Assembly (NCBI GenBank): GCA_900078375.1
Contig: FLQS01000055.1
Coordinates: 1 to 37,504 of the forward strand
Direction: 5' to 3'
Origin: an uncultured Mycobacterium sp.
GTDB lineage: Bacteria > Actinomycetota > Actinomycetes > Mycobacteriales > Mycobacteriaceae
Length of the DNA: 37,504 bases
Both the position numbers and the translations under genes were made by a program. This document shows positions 28,742 to 37,185 of this stretch, piece by piece; the first letter of the stretch is position 1, and the number at the start of each line of letters is the position of its first letter. The notes under the pieces were generated by a model that saw only the letters and a program-made list of their open reading frames with translations, was not told the DNA's origin and made no database searches.

Positions 28742-29557
28742 ATGACCTTTCCCGTGCGTGTTGCCGTTCAGATTCAGCCAGCCGACACCCCTGACTACGC
28801 CAATTGGCGGCAGGCCGTCCTCGATGCCGAGGCGATCGGGGCGGACGTCATCTTCGGCTACGACCACTTCCATGCGCCGTTCATCGAGTCGATCGTCGAC
28901 GCGAAACCGATACTGGCGGTACAGCAGCCGGATGTGAACAACTTCGAGGGTTGGACCGCGCTGGCATCCTGGGGCGAGATCACCACCCGCGCCGAACTCG
29001 GGCTGCTGGTAGCAGGGATCGGCTATCGCAATCCGGACCTGCTCGCGGACATGGCGCGGACCTTCGACCACATCAACGGTGGGCGGACGATCCTTGGCGT
29101 CGGTGCGGGTTGGTACGAGAAGGATTACACCACTTACGGTTTCGACTTCGGAACGGTCAAATCCCGGGCCGACCTGTTCGATGAGGGATTGCTGCGCATC
29201 GAGCGCCGGTTCGAGTTGTTGCACCCGGCACCGATCCGCGAGATCCCAATCCTGATCGGCGGGTCGGGGCCCAGGCGCACATTGCCCGCCGTCGCGCGTC
29301 ACGCCGACATCTGGCACACCTTCCTGCCCATCGACTCCTACCGCGAGGCCAGTGCCCGCGTCGCCGAGCTGGCCGCCGGATTCGGGCGTGCGGACAGTGA
29401 TATCGAGCGGTCGACGTTCTGGACCGATCCGCAGGCGGCTGACAGCTACCTCTCAGCAGGAGCGACGTTGTTTCACACCGAGATCCGGGCATCCGAGGGC
29501 AAGTACGACCTCAGCACGCTCGAGAAGATGGTCGCCTGGCGCGACACGAAGCACTGA
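28742..29557 (+). CDS. LLM-class F420/FMN-dependent oxidoreductase
   Basis: 271 residues, luciferase-like TIM barrel. Marks: VRVAVQIQPADTPDYANWRQ, AEAIGADVIFGYDHFHAPF, LASWGEITTRAELGLLVAGI, FDHINGGRTILGVGAGWYEKDY (the GVGAGW is typical of LLM F420 enzymes), IPILIGGSGPRRTLPAVARH. It uses reduced F420 or FMN for hydride transfer; the substrate is unknown. The ATG at 28742 starts 38 bases after the TfoX gene; there is no strong ribosome binding site. Mycobacteria have dozens of such paralogues. Confidence 0.88.
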   Translation: MTFPVRVAVQIQPADTPDYANWRQAVLDAEAIGADVIFGYDHFHAPFIESIVDAKPILAVQQPDVNNFEGWTALASWGEITTRAELGLLVAGIGYRNPDLLADMARTFDHINGGRTILGVGAGWYEKDYTTYGFDFGTVKSRADLFDEGLLRIERRFELLHPAPIREIPILIGGSGPRRTLPAVARHADIWHTFLPIDSYREASARVAELAAGFGRADSDIERSTFWTDPQAADSYLSAGATLFHTEIRASEGKYDLSTLEKMVAWRDTKH

Positions 29558-29641
29558 TCACAGCGGCGCCAGTTACGTGGCGTCCCTGCCGCGAAAATTG
29601 ACGCGGTTTCACTAATTTCCTCGGAGGGTATCGACCGCCTG

Positions 29642-30292
29642 ATGGACGATTGGGAGGCCCGGGATTTCGTGCGGCGGCTGCGCAAGCATGCCGGCACCAC
29701 CTATGCCGCCGAAGCCGGGATCACCCTGCGGGACGCCCCGATGCCGTTGTTCCAGCTGTTGGTGCTGTGCGTGCTGGCCAGCAAGCCGGTCGACGCCGCG
29801 ATCGCGACGCAGGCCGCCAAGGAGCTGTTCCGGGTCGGATTGCGCACACCGAATTCGGTGCTCACCGCCGACCGGCCGACGATGCTCGAGGCATTCAGTC
29901 GGGCGTGCTACGTGCGCTACGACGAGAGCTCCGCGTCGCGGCTCACCGAGCTCGCCAACCGCGTCGACAAAGACTTTCGCGGTGACCTCCGCATCCTGGC
30001 CAGGATCGGCAAGCCCGACGTGCGCGCCACCAAGCTGTTGCTCAAGCAGTTCAACGGCATCGGCGACACCGGAGCCGACATCTTCCTGCGCGAGGTCCAG
30101 GATGTATGGCCATGGGTAAGGCCCTACTTCGACAAACGGGCACTCGATACGGCAGGCGAGCTGGGACTCCCCCACGAGCCTGACAGACTGGCCGCGCTCA
30201 CCGGACGGGCGGTCGCGCCGCTGGCCGCTGCCCTGGTGCGCGTCGCGCTGGACGACGACCTGCGCGACCTGGTCGGTTCCGCGCACGCGTAG
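29642..30292 (+). CDS. HhH-GPD / endonuclease III-like protein
   Basis: 216 residues. The helix-hairpin-helix is visible as LLLKQFNGIGDTGADIFLRE (G-I-G at residues 139-141), with an Asp (D164 in RPYFDKRAL) at the place of the catalytic Asp of EndoIII. The Lys expected in the HhH of bifunctional glycosylases is not apparent and there is no [4Fe-4S] cysteine set at the C-terminus. It is therefore a divergent member, perhaps a monofunctional glycosylase or a non-enzymatic relative. The ATG at 29642 is 14 bases from a GGAGGG, a long gap, so the start is tentative. It precedes the ferredoxin reductase by 35 bases. Confidence 0.65.
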   Translation: MDDWEARDFVRRLRKHAGTTYAAEAGITLRDAPMPLFQLLVLCVLASKPVDAAIATQAAKELFRVGLRTPNSVLTADRPTMLEAFSRACYVRYDESSASRLTELANRVDKDFRGDLRILARIGKPDVRATKLLLKQFNGIGDTGADIFLREVQDVWPWVRPYFDKRALDTAGELGLPHEPDRLAALTGRAVAPLAAALVRVALDDDLRDLVGSAHA

Positions 30293-30327
30293 GCTGGTCG
30301 AAGGCGGCGACTTCATAGGAGGCGCAC

Positions 30328-31563
30328 ATGTCAGACAACCCCGCATTCGTCATCGTCGGTGGTGGGCTTGCCGGCGCAAAGGCAGTAGAGGCGTTGCGCG
30401 GCAACGATTTCGACGGGCAGATCATTCTGTTCTCCGCTGAGGAGCACCTGCCCTACGAACGGCCGCCGCTGTCGAAGGATTTCCTCGGTGGCACAAAGAA
30501 ACTCGACGAGTTCACCGTCGACACCGCAGCTTGGTACCGCGATCATGACGTCGATCTGCGGCTCGGAGCATCCGTCGAAGCCGTCGATCCGGCCAGCCAC
30601 GCCGTGACACTTCCGGACGGCAGCACGGCGGGCTATGACAAACTGCTGCTCGCGACCGGTTCGCGGTCGCGGCACATCGCGCTTCCGGGGGCCGACGCCG
30701 CCGGCGTCCATTACCTGCGCACCATCGACGATGCGGCCGCTCTGGATGACGCGTTGTCGGCGGGGGCGTCGCTGGCGATCGTGGGTGCGGGGTGGATCGG
30801 CCTTGAGGTGGCGGCCAGCGCGCGCCAGCGTGGCGTCGCAGTCACCGTGGTGGAAACCGCGCCATTGCCGCTGCTGGCGGCCCTGGGTTCGGAAGCCGCA
30901 CAGGTATTCGCCGACCTGCACCGCGAACACGACGTCGACCTGCGATTGCAGACCGAGGTGGCCGCCGTCGCCACCGAGAACGGCGCGGCGCGCGGTCTGA
31001 TCCTCGGCGACGGCACCGTGGTCGCCGCCGACGCGGTGCTGATCGCCGTCGGCGCGCAACCCAACATCGAGCTGGCCCAGCGGGCCGGCCTGGCCATCGG
31101 CGACGGCGGTGTGGTCGTGGACGCCGGGCTGCGTACCAGCGACCCTGACATCTACGCCGTCGGTGATATCGCCGCGGCGTATCACCCGTTGCTGCACACC
31201 AGGATCCGCATCGAACACTGGGCCAACGCGTTGAAACAGCCCGCGGTCGCCGCCGCCGGCATGCTCGGCATCGCGACCGAATACAGCGAGCTGCCCTACT
31301 TCTTCACCGACCAGTACGACCTCGGCATGGAGTACGTCGGCTACGCCCCTGACTACGCGCGCGTGGTGTTCCGCGGCGACCCGGCAAGCCGGGAGTTCAT
31401 CGCATTCTGGCTCGACACCGCGGACCGCGTACTGGCCGGGATGAACGTCAACGTCTGGGATGTGACCGACGACGTCAAGGCGCTGATCGGCGCGCGTCAG
31501 CCCGTGGACGTCGCCGCACTGGGTGATCCGTCGACGCCGCTGAGCGCGCTGGTGTCGACGTAA
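30328..31563 (+). CDS. ferredoxin reductase (FAD/NAD(P)-dependent)
   Basis: 411 residues. FAD site GGGLAG at 11-16, NAD(P) site GAGWIG at 153-158, and DPDIYAVGDIAAA for the FAD ribityl contact. The C-terminal domain reads YFFTDQYDLGMEYVGYAPDY, as in Rv0688-type and rubredoxin/ferredoxin reductases that feed P450s or dioxygenases. It moves electrons from NAD(P)H to a small Fe-S protein; no ferredoxin partner gene adjoins it. AGGAGG six bases before the ATG gives a sure start. It is convergent with the SHOCT gene, three bases apart. Confidence 0.9.
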   Translation: MSDNPAFVIVGGGLAGAKAVEALRGNDFDGQIILFSAEEHLPYERPPLSKDFLGGTKKLDEFTVDTAAWYRDHDVDLRLGASVEAVDPASHAVTLPDGSTAGYDKLLLATGSRSRHIALPGADAAGVHYLRTIDDAAALDDALSAGASLAIVGAGWIGLEVAASARQRGVAVTVVETAPLPLLAALGSEAAQVFADLHREHDVDLRLQTEVAAVATENGAARGLILGDGTVVAADAVLIAVGAQPNIELAQRAGLAIGDGGVVVDAGLRTSDPDIYAVGDIAAAYHPLLHTRIRIEHWANALKQPAVAAAGMLGIATEYSELPYFFTDQYDLGMEYVGYAPDYARVVFRGDPASREFIAFWLDTADRVLAGMNVNVWDVTDDVKALIGARQPVDVAALGDPSTPLSALVST

Positions 31564-31566
31564 CGG

Positions 31567-32328
31567 TCACTGTTCGAGGAGTCGCTTTCGGGCCGTGGCG
31601 AATTCGGTATCGGTCAGGTCGCCCCGGTCGCGCATGGTCTTCAGCGTCTGCAATCGCTCGGCGATCTCGGGTTCGAGATCGGTGGGTTGCGGCGCGGCCC
31701 GCAGGATCGGCTCGTCTTCGATCAGCTCGATGCGGTCTGGCCGATCCGGGTCGATGCGCACCGCCACCCGGTCCTCGGACTCGGGAATCTCGCCGAGAAT
31801 GAACGTCCCGGTCAGCCGGGCCTCGTAAGATGCTGCGCCGTCAGGACGTTCGATGCTCAGCCGCAGGACGCGGCGGCCGGCATCCTTGTTGACCACGACG
31901 TTGAAAACCGGCCTGATCACCTCGAGGACGACACCGGTGCCGCGTACACCGTCGCGGCGCAGCCGATCGACTTCCCCGACGCGGGCGACCAGCCATGCCG
32001 CGTAACCGGCGATCAGCATGGTCCACAACACCAGCCACCACAGGGACAGCGGCGCCGTCCAGTCGGCGGCCCACGGGACCATCGACGAAATGAACCATCC
32101 CAGCAGCACCGGGCGCGGTGAGCGGCGCGAAATCATCAGGAAGACAACGAACTGCGCGACGTACCCGACCAGCCATACGCCGAGCACCCGCCCGGTGGCG
32201 GCCGCGGATCCGACATGGTCGAGCATCCGGGTTCCGATCAGGGCCGGCACCACGATCAGTAGGTACCACACCGCCGAGAGGGTCGCGATCGTCCGCCACA
32301 TCACCGGGCCACGGTATACCGCCGTCAC
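31567..32328 (-). CDS. SHOCT-domain membrane protein
   Basis: 253 residues from the GTG at 32328 (MTAVYRGPVMWRTIATLSAV); the ATG at 32301 is an alternative. Four membrane segments at the N-terminal half: TLSAVWYLLIVVPALIG, LGVWLVGYVAQFVVFLMI, VLLGWFISSMVPWAA and WWLVLWTMLIAGYAAWLVA. Then a soluble beta-rich part (VEVIRPVFNVVVNKD-like) and a C-terminal SHOCT helix pair (LKTMRDRGDLTDTEFATARK). The GTG overlaps the stop of the SDR/PEP fusion gene by four bases (GTGA), so the two are coupled. SHOCT segments usually mediate oligomerisation. The function is unknown. Confidence 0.75.
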   Translation of the reverse strand: MTAVYRGPVMWRTIATLSAVWYLLIVVPALIGTRMLDHVGSAAATGRVLGVWLVGYVAQFVVFLMISRRSPRPVLLGWFISSMVPWAADWTAPLSLWWLVLWTMLIAGYAAWLVARVGEVDRLRRDGVRGTGVVLEVIRPVFNVVVNKDAGRRVLRLSIERPDGAASYEARLTGTFILGEIPESEDRVAVRIDPDRPDRIELIEDEPILRAAPQPTDLEPEIAERLQTLKTMRDRGDLTDTEFATARKRLLEQ

Positions 32329-34682
32329 GCTCCCACGACTTCGCAGTCCAGGGCGAGCACGGTGATCAGCCCGGCCGAACCGTCGACGCGGACCCGCATG
32401 CCCGAGCACAGCTTCGTAGCGCCGTGGGCGACACCGGCCACGAAGGGCACTTGGAGTTCGGTCGCGGCACGTGTCGCGTCGGCCAGCGTGGCTCCGCCGG
32501 CGGTGAGCACCGCCGCCGGTGTGCCGAGCAGGGTGACAAAGTCGATGTCGGGGGCGCTGATGACGGCGATCTCATCGTCCTGCAGACCGGCGTCGGCGGC
32601 CGAGCCGATCACCCGGACGGTGCCCTCCACGACACCGGGAAACACGCCGGTTCCGCGCAGCTCGTCGGCGACCCGCGCGGCATCGGGGACCGCGACAGGC
32701 TCCCACACGGTGTCGATCACCGCGGGCAACCGCACGCCCTGCAGCCGCTCCCGCTCGGCGATGCGTCGCTTGATGCGCAGCCGGGTGTCGGCCGGCGGCC
32801 CGAGGGCTTCCTCGACGGTCAGGTAGAACACGTCGTCGAGCGCCGCGAGCTTGTCGTCGGCAACCAGCCGTCGGCCCAATTCACGCACCGCAAGCCGCAG
32901 TTGGTGGGTGAACCGCATGGTGGTGTCGTAGGCCAGCGCCGGGCACGCCTGCGCGCCGGTCGGTGTCGGCTGGTCGTCGCGCACCGGGGAACTCGGCGCC
33001 CGCACCGCTGCCGCGATCACCGCGTCGGGCCGGTCAGACAGCACCGAGGCAGCGAGGTCAGCCGCACCCGGTCCGCGATGACCTACGTGGGCAAGCACGG
33101 AGTCGAATGCCGTTGCGAGCATCGGCGCCGCGGTGCGCGCGGCCGCCACGTCGCCGGCCTCCAGTGCGGCCCGTGCATAGGGGTGTGCGCGCAGCACCCG
33201 CGCCAGTGAGTCGACCTCCGAACGGATGCTGACCACCTCCCCCGTGGCGTCCAGCTGCGCCGAGGCCACCTCGGCGAGCAACACCGCAAGCGCCGTCAGT
33301 ACCCATCCTTCATGAACTCTACTGCGCAGCAACCGGATTCGTGCCTCAAGCTGGGCATCGCGCAGCAATGTGAGCTTGGCGGTGTCGCTCCGCTCGGCGT
33401 CGGCGGCCTCACGGTAAGCGCGCAGATGGCGGCCGTGCATCCGTGCCGGGGAGATCAGGCGGGTCGTGGACATCGCGGCGGTGACCGACGCCAGACGCCC
33501 TGTGCCTACTGCCCGCCGGTCAGCCGCCCCGCGCAGTCGCTGCGCCAACGCGGCCGCGCGGGCAGGCAGTCGAGGTTCGGCCGCCGCGAGGGCCGACGCG
33601 CCGAGATAGATTCGGTGGCCGAACACTGCGACCAGCCGGTTCTCCCATTCGCCGGCCACTGGGTCGCGCAGGTCAAGAAGCTGAGACAGCGTCCGCCCGG
33701 CGACGCGCAGGCCTGCCGAATGCAGATCCAGCGACATCGGGGTGAGCGGTCCGGCGGTGGTCTCGTGCAGCGGGCTGGTGGTGAAGATCGGGAAGCGTGG
33801 GTCGATGCGGTCGTCGAACTCGCCGTCGGCGCCCTCGGTTGCGGCGCTTCGCAATTCGGTGCCGCGGGCGCGTGGAACACCCGCGACCGGCATGGGGATT
33901 CGGCCGGGGGCCGTGACGGCGCCATCCGGCCCCACCTTACGGCCCTGCAGGCCGCGCGCGGTATCGGTGACGGCCTCGGTTGCCCCCCAACCACATTCGA
34001 AGCCCCATTCGCTGCCCAGGGTGGCCAGATCGAGCGGCGGGCACAATTCGGGCCAGCCGGGCACGCCCCGCGCTTTGGGCCGCGGGTCGATGCCGCCGAG
34101 GATCCGGTGGGCCGAGGCCGCGGTGGTGGTGTCGACGGTGGCGAGGTCCACGACGCCGGTGCGATCGGTGACAACAGCGACCACCAGAAACCGGAGCAGA
34201 TCGTCGACGTGCAGCACGTGCAGCGGCCCCGAGGCGTCGCTGTCCAGCAGCGCGGCCACCGACCGGCATACCAACGCGTCGGCCTGGCGGCCCAGTGGTG
34301 CGGCGATGCGCACCACCAGGTTCGGCGCCCAGCCGGTGCTGACGAGGTCCTCGGCCGGCTGCCACTCGGTCGGTGCGAGCAGAGACAGCGACGGGAAGAC
34401 GATCCGGGCACCGCCGCGGGCGGCAGCATCGCAGATCCGGGCGACATCGGCCGGCCGGGGGGTATCGCGACCCTCGACGGGCAGGTGCACGACGGCGTCG
34501 GCGATGTCCGCCAGCCGGTACAGGACGGGGTGGGACAGGGCGGCGCAGACGAAATCGACGCCGGGATCGAGGTCGCGATGGGGTCGCTCGGCGACGCCGT
34601 AGACGTCGTGGCCGGCCGCCAGCAGGCTCTGGGCGAGGGCGCGACCTAGCTCTCCGGTGACCTCCGTGAGCAAAATCCGCAT
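32325..34682 (-). CDS. SDR/epimerase - PEP-utiliser fusion protein (Rv2047c-like)
   Basis: 785 residues from the ATG at 34682 (MRILLTEVTGELGRALAQSL); the open frame to 34790 is rejected. N-terminal extended-SDR Rossmann part (1-about 200), a helical middle, and a C-terminal PEP-utiliser mobile domain (SAPDIDFVTLLGTPAAVLTA and onward, ending VRVDGSAGLITVL). This order matches M. tuberculosis Rv2047c. The Rossmann motif T-G-x-x-G-x-x-G reads T-E-V-T-G-E-L-G, so the first Gly is Glu at residue 7. The mobile-domain signature G-G-x-x-S-H reads G-G-A-T-L-A at 729-734, with no catalytic His. No ATP-grasp or PEP barrel is present. It is probably a scaffold or altered-chemistry protein. The function is unknown. 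Confidence 0.8.
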   Translation of the reverse strand: MRILLTEVTGELGRALAQSLLAAGHDVYGVAERPHRDLDPGVDFVCAALSHPVLYRLADIADAVVHLPVEGRDTPRPADVARICDAAARGGARIVFPSLSLLAPTEWQPAEDLVSTGWAPNLVVRIAAPLGRQADALVCRSVAALLDSDASGPLHVLHVDDLLRFLVVAVVTDRTGVVDLATVDTTTAASAHRILGGIDPRPKARGVPGWPELCPPLDLATLGSEWGFECGWGATEAVTDTARGLQGRKVGPDGAVTAPGRIPMPVAGVPRARGTELRSAATEGADGEFDDRIDPRFPIFTTSPLHETTAGPLTPMSLDLHSAGLRVAGRTLSQLLDLRDPVAGEWENRLVAVFGHRIYLGASALAAAEPRLPARAAALAQRLRGAADRRAVGTGRLASVTAAMSTTRLISPARMHGRHLRAYREAADAERSDTAKLTLLRDAQLEARIRLLRSRVHEGWVLTALAVLLAEVASAQLDATGEVVSIRSEVDSLARVLRAHPYARAALEAGDVAAARTAAPMLATAFDSVLAHVGHRGPGAADLAASVLSDRPDAVIAAAVRAPSSPVRDDQPTPTGAQACPALAYDTTMRFTHQLRLAVRELGRRLVADDKLAALDDVFYLTVEEALGPPADTRLRIKRRIAERERLQGVRLPAVIDTVWEPVAVPDAARVADELRGTGVFPGVVEGTVRVIGSAADAGLQDDEIAVISAPDIDFVTLLGTPAAVLTAGGATLADATRAATELQVPFVAGVAHGATKLCSGMRVRVDGSAGLITVLALDCEVVGA

Positions 34683-34744
34683 GCCAAAACCCACTTCCCC
34701 CGCGCAAAAACGAGGATAGGCAGGCCCAGGGAAAATTTCGAGAC

Positions 34745-34786
34745 TTTGGGTGGTGCCCAAACAAGATCCCAGTGGGCACTTGCCCA
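34745..34786. terminator. two inverted repeats between thiolase-like and fusion genes
   Basis: TGGGCA-CT-TGCCCA (34773-34786) lies just after the stop of the thiolase-like gene, and TTTGGG-TGGTG-CCCAAA (34745-34761) follows. Both have 6-bp perfect arms. They fall in the 110-base gap before the fusion gene on the same strand, so they may be a terminator of the thiolase-like gene or an operator for the fusion gene. Confidence 0.4.
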
Positions 34787-34792
34787 GCAAGA

Positions 34793-36256
34793 TCAGGCCA
34801 GGCTGGCCCGACCGTCGGCGTGTACCCGCACCTTGGCGCCCGCGATGTCCTCGGCAACGGTGACGGCGGCCGTCTCAGGATCGTCGATGAGGGCCATCGC
34901 CCGGGCGTCGTCGCTGGTCCGCACCGTCAGGAACGCTTTCTCGGGCCGACCGTCACGGTCAAACGGCGTCGTCCAGGACTCCACCGTGCCCTCACCGTCC
35001 CATTCGACCAGTGCCCGGCGGGTGGGCTCGCGGTCGACCTCGGCCTGGACGTCCTCCCAGCGGAAGGCGGCCGGCGGCGGAGTGGCGCTGTAAACGCCGA
35101 AGCTGTGCTTGGTGAGGTAGCCGCCGTTGGCGGTGATCAGGCCGTGGCCGGTCGGGTTGGCGCGCAACAGATCAGCCATGGTGGCGATCGAGTGCATGAC
35201 GTAGTTGTTCCACGGTCCGCCGGCGAAGGTGAGCCCACCGGTGACCGTCAACGGCCGTTGTGGGTCGTCGGTGGGCAGCCCGAGTTCCTGGGCGGCCACC
35301 TGCACCGCGGACGGGAAGCACGAATAGACGTCGATGTGGTCGAGGTCGTCGACGCCGACGCCAGCCAGTTCGAGTGCGCGACGGCCGCCGATCCGGATCG
35401 CCGGCGACCGGTGCAGCTCGTCGCGTTCGGCCACGGCGTAGGTGTCGTGGGCGTCGGTGCCGGCGTAGGGGAAGACCCACTGATCGCGCGGGATCTGCAG
35501 GTAGGTGGCCTTCTCTGCCGAGCACAGGATGACCACGGCGGCCTGGTTGACCATGTTGTTGGAGTTCATCAGCTTGGGGTAGGGCCAGCTGATCATGCGG
35601 TTGTCCGGGCTGGCCTGCCCGATGTGCTCGGCACTGCGCGGCTCGCGGCTCCACGCGTGCGGGTTGGCCGCCGCGACTTCGCTGAACCGCGCCCACAGCG
35701 CGGCGATCCTGCGCTGATGCTCCTCGACGTTCTCGCCGCCCGCGATCCGCAGCGCCTGCTCGAAGAGTGGATAGACGAACGACGGCCGGTCCAGCCCGAT
35801 GCGATCTTCGGCCGGGCCCGACATCGGAACATCCTCGCGACCCGGCGGCACCGGTACCGAATCGTCCTGGCGGGTCCAGTCTGGCTTGATTCCCTTGGCG
35901 CGCAATCGCATCCGGGTCCGCCAGGTTTCCCCACCGGCGAGCAGGACGACGTCGGCGCGGCCGTTCTGGATGTCCAGGCAGGCCTGATTCACCAGTGACT
36001 GCGGCGTATTGCCGCCGACCCCGGTATAGCGGGTGGCCGCTTCGGGCGCACCGATCCGCTGGCCCAGCAGCAGTCCAGGATCGCGGTAGCGCCACGACAG
36101 CAGGTTGACCACCCGGATCGCATCGACGGCCTGCAACACCCGCGGATCGGCTGCCTGCCGGGCGGCCGCGGCCATCAGGTCGACGGGTTCGATGTCGGCG
36201 TCGTCGTGCTGGTTCACCTGCCCGGCCCCGACGAGTACCGGCGTCCGAGGATCCAT
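34793..36256 (-). CDS. thiolase-like protein lacking the nucleophilic Cys
   Basis: 487 residues (MDPRTPVLVGAGQVNQHDDA), with AAGGGA about 8 bases before the ATG. It has the thiolase fold: LVNQACLDIQNGRADVVLLA then GGE, a late DHIDVYSCFPSAVQVAAQEL, and LTVTGGLTFAGGPWNNYVMH. The register of the first motif puts Gly82 (VGGNTPQSLV) where thiolases have the acyl-carrying Cys; C93 is out of place. The GHP His of motif 3 is also missing. It is therefore unlikely to run the normal Claisen reaction; it may resemble SCP2-thiolase-like proteins or a lyase. A long C-terminal extension follows. A perfect palindrome upstream may be its operator. Confidence 0.8.
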   Translation of the reverse strand: MDPRTPVLVGAGQVNQHDDADIEPVDLMAAAARQAADPRVLQAVDAIRVVNLLSWRYRDPGLLLGQRIGAPEAATRYTGVGGNTPQSLVNQACLDIQNGRADVVLLAGGETWRTRMRLRAKGIKPDWTRQDDSVPVPPGREDVPMSGPAEDRIGLDRPSFVYPLFEQALRIAGGENVEEHQRRIAALWARFSEVAAANPHAWSREPRSAEHIGQASPDNRMISWPYPKLMNSNNMVNQAAVVILCSAEKATYLQIPRDQWVFPYAGTDAHDTYAVAERDELHRSPAIRIGGRRALELAGVGVDDLDHIDVYSCFPSAVQVAAQELGLPTDDPQRPLTVTGGLTFAGGPWNNYVMHSIATMADLLRANPTGHGLITANGGYLTKHSFGVYSATPPPAAFRWEDVQAEVDREPTRRALVEWDGEGTVESWTTPFDRDGRPEKAFLTVRTSDDARAMALIDDPETAAVTVAEDIAGAKVRVHADGRASLA

Positions 36257-36283
36257 CGACGATCCCTTCTAGTCGTGGCAGTG

Positions 36284-36299
36284 TTTGACGGCCGTCAAA
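36284..36299. promoter_or_regulatory. 16-bp perfect palindrome between divergent genes
   Basis: TTTGACGGCCGTCAAA is its own reverse complement. It lies 27 bases before the thiolase-like ATG (36256) and 62 before the alpha/beta hydrolase ATG (36362). Each strand also reads TTGACG like a -35. The length and symmetry suit a TetR-family operator controlling both genes; the regulator is not in the window. Confidence 0.6.
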
Positions 36300-36361
36300 A
36301 CCTAGCACCGGCCGGTGGGGGCCCGGACGGACGGTGTCGGCGTCCGTGCCAGGATGTCGCC

Positions 36362-37108
36362 ATGACGGTGGTTCTGGTGCACGGTAATCCGGAGACCGAC
36401 GCGATCTGGGGCCCGCTGGTCGCCGCACTCGGACGCGACGACGTGGTGCGGCTGTCCCCGCCGGGGTTCGGGGCTCCGCTTCCCGCGGATTTCCCGATGA
36501 CGTATTTGGCCTACCGGGATTGGCTGGAGGCCGAGCTCGAACGCTTCGACACCCCCGTCGACCTGGTCGGCCACGACTGGGGCGGCGGCCACGTGATCAA
36601 CCTCGTGATGCACCGCCCGGAACTGGTGCGCAGCTGGGCCAGCGATGTGCTCGGCATCTTGCACCCCGAGTACGTCTGGCATGACCTGGCGCAGGTGTGG
36701 CAGACCCCGGACGCCGGGGAAGAACTGGTCGAGGCGATGATCGGCGGCTCCCTTGAGGAGCGGGTCGCCCAGCTGACGATGCTCGGCATTCCCGACGACG
36801 TCGCCACCGAACTGGCCGTCGCGCAAGGTCCGGAGATGGGCCGGGCCATCCTGGCGCTGTACCGCTCGGCCACCCAGCCGGCGATGGCCGAGGCGGGGCA
36901 GGCGCTGGGCAACGCGGCGGCCCGGCCCGGGCTGTCGCTGCTGGCCACCGAAGACACCTACGTCGGCAGCGATGACCTGCGGCGGGACGCTGCCGCGCGG
37001 GCGGGTGCGCGCACCGAAGTACTCGACGGCCTCGGGCACTGGTGGATGCTTCAGGATCCCGCGCGCGGCGCGCGGGCACTCACCGATTTCTGGCTCTCAC
37101 TGAGCTGA
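36362..37108 (+). CDS. alpha/beta hydrolase (haloalkane dehalogenase / epoxide hydrolase type)
   Basis: 248 residues from the ATG at 36362 (MTVVLVHGNPETDAIWGPLV). The nucleophile motif VGHDWGGG (residues 69-76) has Asp72, as in haloalkane dehalogenases and epoxide hydrolases, not Ser. HGNP at 7-10 supplies the oxyanion region and H226 (LGHWWM) the catalytic His. The third acid is not clear. It is likely cytosolic. It is divergent from the thiolase-like gene, sharing the palindrome. Longer upstream reading to 36206 is rejected. The substrate is unknown. Confidence 0.85.
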   Translation: MTVVLVHGNPETDAIWGPLVAALGRDDVVRLSPPGFGAPLPADFPMTYLAYRDWLEAELERFDTPVDLVGHDWGGGHVINLVMHRPELVRSWASDVLGILHPEYVWHDLAQVWQTPDAGEELVEAMIGGSLEERVAQLTMLGIPDDVATELAVAQGPEMGRAILALYRSATQPAMAEAGQALGNAAARPGLSLLATEDTYVGSDDLRRDAAARAGARTEVLDGLGHWWMLQDPARGARALTDFWLSLS

Positions 37109-37137
37109 ACCCTGGCGCACCGGGGTTTGGTTGGGGT

Positions 37138-37155
37138 CACCGCGGGTACGCGGTG
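37138..37155. terminator. hairpin after alpha/beta hydrolase gene
   Basis: CACCGCG (37138-37144) and CGCGGTG (37149-37155), 7 perfect pairs around GGTA, 29 bases after the stop. It could end the hydrolase transcript or be a leader structure of the lipoprotein gene at 37186. No T-run follows. Confidence 0.45.
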
Positions 37156-37185
37156 GTGTCTCCCAAACAAGGAAGTGAGGGCCGC

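Noticed and set aside
33312..35998. Two long plus-strand ORFs opposite the fusion and thiolase-like genes
   Set aside because: Antisense shadows; the minus-strand frames carry recognised domains, these do not.
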